A stretch of DNA of 64,000 nt from Bradyrhizobium sp. JYMT SZCCT0180. GTDB taxonomy: Bacteria; Pseudomonadota; Alphaproteobacteria; Rhizobiales; Xanthobacteraceae. A program made the translations under genes and the position numbers. Under the pieces are notes generated by a model. That model did not search any database and had not been told where the DNA came from. It was given only the letters and a program-made list of their open reading frames with translations. Location: NCBI RefSeq assembly GCF_018130165.1, contig NZ_JAFCLZ010000003.1, forward strand, positions 62,001 to 126,000, in the 5' to 3' direction. The first letter of the stretch is position 1. Each line of letters begins with the position of its first letter. Shown here piece by piece: positions 59,664 through 64,000 of the stretch.

Positions 59664-59833
59664 GGCTGATCCCTGTGCGGCTTGTCCTCATGGCCGAGAA
59701 TTGATTGCGCGGCTTCGTCAAACCGCTTCTTGTTCGACGGCCAGAACGCATAGACCAGCACGCCGATCGAGAGCGCGATCAGATAAAACAGGCCGAATGA
59801 CTTCGAGAACCAGACCGCAAAATCATTGTCCAT
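59654..59833 (-). CDS. ccoQ: cbb3 oxidase subunit CcoQ/FixQ
   Basis: 59 aa. One transmembrane helix (SFGLFYLIALSIGVLVYAFW) is followed by a short cytoplasmic tail (PSNKKRFDEAAQSIL). Canonical CcoQ size and layout. GGGAGG six nt before the ATG at 59833 fixes the start, which lies 2 nt after the ccoO stop. CcoQ stabilises CcoP in the complex. Confidence 0.88.
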   Translation of the reverse strand: MDNDFAVWFSKSFGLFYLIALSIGVLVYAFWPSNKKRFDEAAQSILGHEDKPHRDQPWR

Positions 59834-59835
59834 GA

Positions 59836-60567
59836 TCAACCTCCCGCCGCGGCGACCGGCTTATGCGCAGCATCGGTTAGCTTGCCGAGAATCTGCAGAT
59901 AGGCGACCAGGGCATCGAGTTCGGTAAGATTGCCCGGTTTGCCGTCGAAGGCCCTTACATTCGTCGCCGCTCCATATCGCTTGGTGACCCCTTCGGCGAA
60001 AGGCGTATCGGGCGCGGCCTGACCGTAGGCATCCGACCTCGCGTTTGCGATCATGTCGTCGGTATAGGGCACCCCGACCCGACGCAGCGCCACCATATGC
60101 CGGCCGAGGTCTTCGCTCCGCAGCTCGGTTCGCCCGAGCCAGGAATAATGCGGCATCACCGACTCCGGCACCACGTCGCGGGGATTGTTGAGGTGCCGGA
60201 CGTGCCACTCGTCCGAATATTTGTTGCCCATGCGCGCAAGATCGGGACCGGTTCGCTTCGATCCCCAGAGCATCGGATGGTCATATTTGGATTCGACGGC
60301 GAGCGAATACGGGCCGTAGCGCTCGACCTCGTCGCGCAAGGTGCGGATCATCTGCGAATGGCAGGCGTAACAGCCTTCGCGGATGTAGATGTTGCGGCCG
60401 GCGATTTCGAGCGGGGTGTAAACCCGCATATTCGGCGCATCTTCGACGGTCTGATGGATCGTGAACAGCGGGATGATCTCGACCGCGCCGCCGATGCTGG
60501 CCACTCCGATGATGGCGAGCAGAAAGCCGATCGTCTTGCGTTCAAGGCGGTAATGGAGGTTGAACAT
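59836..60567 (-). CDS. ccoO: cbb3 oxidase subunit II, monoheme cytochrome c
   Basis: A 243 aa membrane-anchored cytochrome (anchor TIGFLLAIIGVASIGGAVEI). The heme motif is CYACH (66-70) in YIREGCYACHSQMIRTL, and the distal Met region is VVPESVMPHYSWL. ATG at 60567, 4 nt after the ccoN stop, preceded by GGAGG. Confidence 0.93.
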   Translation of the reverse strand: MFNLHYRLERKTIGFLLAIIGVASIGGAVEIIPLFTIHQTVEDAPNMRVYTPLEIAGRNIYIREGCYACHSQMIRTLRDEVERYGPYSLAVESKYDHPMLWGSKRTGPDLARMGNKYSDEWHVRHLNNPRDVVPESVMPHYSWLGRTELRSEDLGRHMVALRRVGVPYTDDMIANARSDAYGQAAPDTPFAEGVTKRYGAATNVRAFDGKPGNLTELDALVAYLQILGKLTDAAHKPVAAAGG

Positions 60568-60571
60568 GCGC

Positions 60572-62278
60572 TCACTCCGCCGGTTGAGGCGCGGTACCGC
60601 CTGCAAGCGCGGGCACGGGACGGTCGCCCAGCCGTTGGTCGGCCGGCTGGTCGGCCGTGCGTATCGTCATCCAGATGTTGTAGCAGGCGACCAGCGCCCC
60701 GATCAGGAATAGCAGCCCGCCGATGGCGCGAGCGATGTAATAGGGGCGCATCGCGACCATGGACTCTACGAACGAATAGGCAAGCGTTCCGCTTTCATTG
60801 TAGGTCCGCCACATCAGGCCCTGGATGATGCCGGAATTCCACATCGCAAAAACGTAAATGACCGTTCCGGCAAGCGCGAGCCAGAAATGCACTTCGACCA
60901 GCCTGCCGGAATACATCCGCTCGCGCTTCCAAAGCCACGGCACCGAGGCATAGATCGCGCCGAATGTAATCATCGCGACCCAGCCGAGCGCCCCGGCATG
61001 GACGTGGCCGACGGTCCAGTCCGTGTAATGCGACAGCGAGTTCACCGCACGGATGGCCATGAACGAGCCTTCAAAGGTGACCAGGCCGTAAAACACCGCC
61101 GCGACCATCATGAAGCGCAGGACCGCATCGTCGCGAACCTTGTGCCAGGCGCCGTTCAGGGTGAGCAGGGCGTTGCCGGCCGAGGCCCATGACGGGACCA
61201 GCAGCATGATCGAGAACGTCATGCCGAGCGTCTGCACCCATTGTGGCAATGCCGTGTAGTGCAGGTGGTGCGAGCCCGCCCACATGTACATGAAGGTGAT
61301 GCCCCAGAAGCTGATGATGGACAGCCGATAGGAGAAGATCGGGCGGCCGGCACGGACAGGCAGATAATAATACATCATGCCGAGGAAGCCGGCGGTCAGG
61401 AAAAACGCGACGGCGTTGTGACCGTACCACCACTGCGTCATCGCATCCTGCACGCCGGAGAATGCCGAGTAGCTCTTGGCATGGCCGAGCGATACCGGCA
61501 TCGCCAGATTGTTGACGATGTGCAGGATCGCCACGACCAGAATGAAGGCCATGTAATACCAGTTCGAAACGTAGATATGGGGCTCCTTGCGGCGAACCAG
61601 CGTGCGCAGGTAGATGATGAAATAGGTCACCCACACGACCACCAGCCAGATGTCCGCATACCATTCCGGTTCGGCATATTCCTTCGACTGCGTGACGCCC
61701 ATCAGATAGCCGGTCGCGGCGATGACGCAGAACAGATTGTATCCCAGCAGCACGAACCACGGGCTCAACTGGTCGGGTAGGCGCGCGCGCGTGGTTCGCT
61801 GCAGGACGTAGAACGAAGTTGCGATCAGCGCATTACCGCCGAAGCCGAAGATCACACCCGAGGTGTGCACGGGACGGAGGCGCCCGAAGCTCGACCATGC
61901 AGCGTCGAACGTCAGGTCCGGATAGGCGAGCTGCCACGCGATCCAGTCGCCGACGAAAAGTCCGGCTACGACCCAAACCATCGCGAGGATAATGCCCAAC
62001 CGACTGGGATCGTCGAAGTAGCGGTCCAGACGATCGTCGGAAGGTTCAGGCTCGTAGTATCCGGAGATGACCCAGAATGTCCCGGCTATGGCGGCCAGCA
62101 GCACGATGGCGCCGTGAACCCCAAGGGGGTCCCCCGTTCCCGCTACCGCCATCGCAAGTCCGCATATGGACAGTGCCAGCAGGATGAAAAGTGCAAGTTG
62201 CCGCTCGTATCGTGTCAACTGTGCGATCATGGCCAGGCACTCAGCAATTCTAGGCAGCCAGCGAAGGATATCCTTCAT
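60572..62278 (-). CDS. ccoN: cbb3 oxidase catalytic subunit I
   Basis: A ~568 aa, twelve-helix heme-copper oxidase subunit binding heme b and the b3-CuB centre. Candidate ligands are His residues in [26 protein letters not shown], the [12 protein letters not shown] pair and [12 protein letters not shown]. It is longer than usual because of an N-terminal extension ([20 protein letters not shown]). The start is uncertain: ATG at 62278 or at 62230. No FixK/FNR box was seen in the 120 nt upstream. It heads the cco operon and looks like a divergent or second-copy oxidase. Confidence 0.92.
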   Translation of the reverse strand: MKDILRWLPRIAECLAMIAQLTRYERQLALFILLALSICGLAMAVAGTGDPLGVHGAIVLLAAIAGTFWVISGYYEPEPSDDRLDRYFDDPSRLGIILAMVWVVAGLFVGDWIAWQLAYPDLTFDAAWSSFGRLRPVHTSGVIFGFGGNALIATSFYVLQRTTRARLPDQLSPWFVLLGYNLFCVIAATGYLMGVTQSKEYAEPEWYADIWLVVVWVTYFIIYLRTLVRRKEPHIYVSNWYYMAFILVVAILHIVNNLAMPVSLGHAKSYSAFSGVQDAMTQWWYGHNAVAFFLTAGFLGMMYYYLPVRAGRPIFSYRLSIISFWGITFMYMWAGSHHLHYTALPQWVQTLGMTFSIMLLVPSWASAGNALLTLNGAWHKVRDDAVLRFMMVAAVFYGLVTFEGSFMAIRAVNSLSHYTDWTVGHVHAGALGWVAMITFGAIYASVPWLWKRERMYSGRLVEVHFWLALAGTVIYVFAMWNSGIIQGLMWRTYNESGTLAYSFVESMVAMRPYYIARAIGGLLFLIGALVACYNIWMTIRTADQPADQRLGDRPVPALAGGTAPQPAE

Positions 62279-62400
62279 TGGCCGCGGACTCAAAATCTGT
62301 CGGCCTGGGTGCCCCCAAACCCCCAGACTGAGACTAAACCGGGAATCGTGCAGTCGATACTGTCCGAAAGGACAGGCTCCACGGCCAGAAAGTCCAGGCT

Positions 62401-63081
62401 TCAGCCGCGCGCAGCGATGATCGCCAGCGCGTCGGCGCCGTCGACCGGCCCGTCGGACGGCAACTTCAAAAAGTCCGCGGGCTCGCCTGCGATCGCCTTG
62501 TCGAGCATCGTGCGGTAGCGGCGCCTGGATATTTCGACCGCGCCAAAGCTCTTCAAATGCTCCGTGACGTATTGCGTGTCGAGCAGCTCAAACCCTCCCG
62601 CGATCAGCCGCGCCACCAGATGGACCAGCGCCACCTTCGAGGCGTCTCTGGCGGTGTGGAACATGCTCTCGCCGAAGAAGGCGCGGCCCAGGCTGACGCC
62701 ATATAGGCCGCCGACCAGGTCGTCGTTCTGCCAGACCTCGACGCTGTGGCAGTGCCCGATCTGGTAGAGCCCGCCATAGAGATCGCGGATCCGCTTGTTG
62801 ATCCAGGTGTCGTCGCGCCCGACCTGCGGCGCCGCGCAGCCCGCAATGACCGCCTTGAAGGCGGTGTCGACGGTGACGGTGAAGGCGTCGGAGCGCACCG
62901 TGCGGGCAAGCCGCGAGGCGATGCGAAAGCCGTCGAGCGGGATCACTCCGCGCATTTCCGGCTCGACCCAGAACAGGGTGGGATCATCGGCGCTTTCGGC
63001 CATCGGGAAGATGCCGCAGGCATAGGCGCGCAGCAGCACCTCGGGCGTGATTTCGGAAACGGCGGACTCGCGCGATGTCAT
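62401..63081 (-). CDS. aat: Leucyl/phenylalanyl-tRNA-protein transferase
   Basis: A 226 aa enzyme of the N-end rule pathway; it adds Leu or Phe from tRNA to proteins with N-terminal Arg or Lys. Motifs are [50 protein letters not shown] and [17 protein letters not shown]. Length is typical for alphaproteobacteria. It lies upstream of ccoN on the same strand with a 120-nt gap. Confidence 0.93.
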   Translation of the reverse strand: MTSRESAVSEITPEVLLRAYACGIFPMAESADDPTLFWVEPEMRGVIPLDGFRIASRLARTVRSDAFTVTVDTAFKAVIAGCAAPQVGRDDTWINKRIRDLYGGLYQIGHCHSVEVWQNDDLVGGLYGVSLGRAFFGESMFHTARDASKVALVHLVARLIAGGFELLDTQYVTEHLKSFGAVEISRRRYRTMLDKAIAGEPADFLKLPSDGPVDGADALAIIAARG

Positions 63082-63194
63082 GGCGGGAGAATAGCAGGGA
63101 GCCGGTGGCCTGTGCTATGCCTTGAAAAAACCGGCGGAGCGGCCTGGATACCGGGAAAAAAGAAGTACGCCGCCGGGGGACTGGAGGAAAGAAA

Positions 63195-64000
63195 ATGAAC
63201 CGACGCCGCTTTCTGCAACGCTCGATTGCAACCGCTGCAGCCGCCGCATGGCCCACCGCCTCACGCGCGCAGCAGTACCCATCAAAAATCATCCGTTTTC
63301 TTGTCGGATTCCCTCCGGGCGGCTCAGCCGATTTGACGATGCGCCAATTTGCACATCGCCTTGATGCAGTACTAGGCGCCAAGCATTTGATCGAGAACGT
63401 TCCTGGCGCATCTTCGACGCTCGCGGCCGTACAGGCCCTGCGCGCCGAACCGGATGGACATACGCTTTTTCTCGGCGCGAACGTCTCCCAGGTGATCGCG
63501 CCGACGATGCTGAAGCTATCGTATGATCCACTGACGGCGCTTGCGCCGATTTCCCAGGTTACAACGAATTCGAGTCTGGTGGCCGTATCAACTGCGTATG
63601 GCGTGAAGAATTGGGCAGAATTCCTCGCGAAAGCAAAAGGCGAGCGTGATGGTGTGTTCTACGGCACTTCCAATGTCGGCTTCCAGATACCGGCCGTCCA
63701 GATCTCCAAAATCGCCGGGATCAAGCTTGTCAACATTCCCTTCAAGGGCGGCGCTGAAACCGTTACCGCCGTTCTGGGTGGCAACATTCCGATGATCATC
63801 GGAACGCCGCCTACGATCCTGCCGCACGTTAACTCGGGTGCACTTGTGGCGCTGTGCGCAACGAGCGCGGAGCGCTCCTCCGTCATGCCGGATATTCCGG
63901 CAGCCAACGAACTTGGCCTCAAGGGATTGGATTCGGTTGGATGGTTTGGCCTCTTCGCACCCGCGAAAACCCCTGTGGCCGTCGTGACAAAGCTGCACGC
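63195..64000 (+). CDS. Bug-type tripartite tricarboxylate transporter binding protein, 3'-truncated
   Basis: The first ~268 residues of a periplasmic solute-binding protein. The signal peptide is NRRRFLQRSIATAAAAAW and has a twin-arginine look. Family motifs are KIIRFLVGFPPGGSADL, FLGANVSQVIAP, then FKGGAETVTAVLGGNIPMI. GGAGGAAA precedes the ATG at 63195. The gene runs off the window end without a stop; about 50 residues are missing. It would capture a carboxylate or related ligand for a TctAB system; ligand unknown. Confidence 0.88.
   Translation, partial: MNRRRFLQRSIATAAAAAWPTASRAQQYPSKIIRFLVGFPPGGSADLTMRQFAHRLDAVLGAKHLIENVPGASSTLAAVQALRAEPDGHTLFLGANVSQVIAPTMLKLSYDPLTALAPISQVTTNSSLVAVSTAYGVKNWAEFLAKAKGERDGVFYGTSNVGFQIPAVQISKIAGIKLVNIPFKGGAETVTAVLGGNIPMIIGTPPTILPHVNSGALVALCATSAERSSVMPDIPAANELGLKGLDSVGWFGLFAPAKTPVAVVTKLH

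Noticed and set aside
62279..62400. FixK/FNR box (TTGAT-N4-ATCAA) upstream of ccoN, and likewise upstream of coxM
   Set aside because: No match found on reading both intervals; regulation may be indirect or from further upstream.
1..64000. tRNA, rRNA or CRISPR array
   Set aside because: No T-arm/anticodon-like structures, rRNA signatures, or regularly spaced repeats with unique spacers were seen on reading the sequence.

Overview
The window is GC-rich chromosome of an alphaproteobacterium, most probably Bradyrhizobium or a close relative. The evidence is a coxMNOP-type oxidase operon with two subunit III genes in tandem, an adenosylcobalamin-dependent class II ribonucleotide reductase (nrdJ) of about 1257 aa, an NDUFA12 complex I accessory subunit, a cbb3 oxidase cluster, DUF6894 and BA14K small proteins, and many short interspersed palindromic repeats typical of that genus. 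No rRNA, tRNA, CRISPR array, transposase or phage structural gene was seen.

Layout. 1-12.5 kb is ordinary chromosome: a truncated SDR, an FMN reductase, a cupin, an RlpA-like lipoprotein, a small minus-strand membrane/secreted operon, an AI-2E family transporter, 2-dehydropantoate reductase with a PNPOx-fold protein, a LuxR-type regulator and hisC. 12.6-25.3 kb is a low-density accessory stretch of small and secreted proteins among at least ten copies of one interspersed repeat. 25.4-28.1 kb is a visibly AT-richer two-gene island: a SAMHD1-like HD phosphohydrolase and a protein-kinase-fold gene. 28.1-31.9 kb is nrdJ. 32.7-41 kb holds a DMT transporter, a DUF2189 membrane protein, the coxMNOP oxidase operon with a subunit IV gene and ctaB. 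41.4-55.1 kb holds a hybrid histidine kinase/response regulator pair, a second DMT transporter, NDUFA12, a DJ-1/AraC divergent pair, an antiporter, an esterase, an SDR, a DUF2155 protein and a membrane ClpP-fold protease. 55.3-62.3 kb is a minus-strand cbb3 operon (ccoNOQP, a small membrane gene, DUF2189, ccoI, ccoS) followed by aat and the start of a Bug-type binding protein.

The most unusual content is a family of nine very short genes (48-72 aa) at 2.7, 12.7 and 19.5-24.8 kb. Each has a leader ending in a conserved L-x-x-x-(E/D/Q)-L-x-x-V-(S/T/A)-G-G motif, like double-glycine leaders of exported peptides, followed by an unrelated core. Seven of the nine have a palindrome of the form GTGA-N6-TCAC (CRP/FNR type) 65-103 nt upstream of the start codon. 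An eighth sits second in a two-gene operon behind one of these. The same palindrome lies 83 nt upstream of the membrane ClpP-fold protease at 55 kb. I read this as a dispersed, co-regulated GG-peptide regulon. No peptidase-containing ABC exporter is encoded in the window, so processing and export would have to be supplied from elsewhere.

Two heme-copper oxidases lie 20 kb apart, and each has its own DUF2189 membrane protein beside it. The cbb3 operon lacks ccoG and ccoH.
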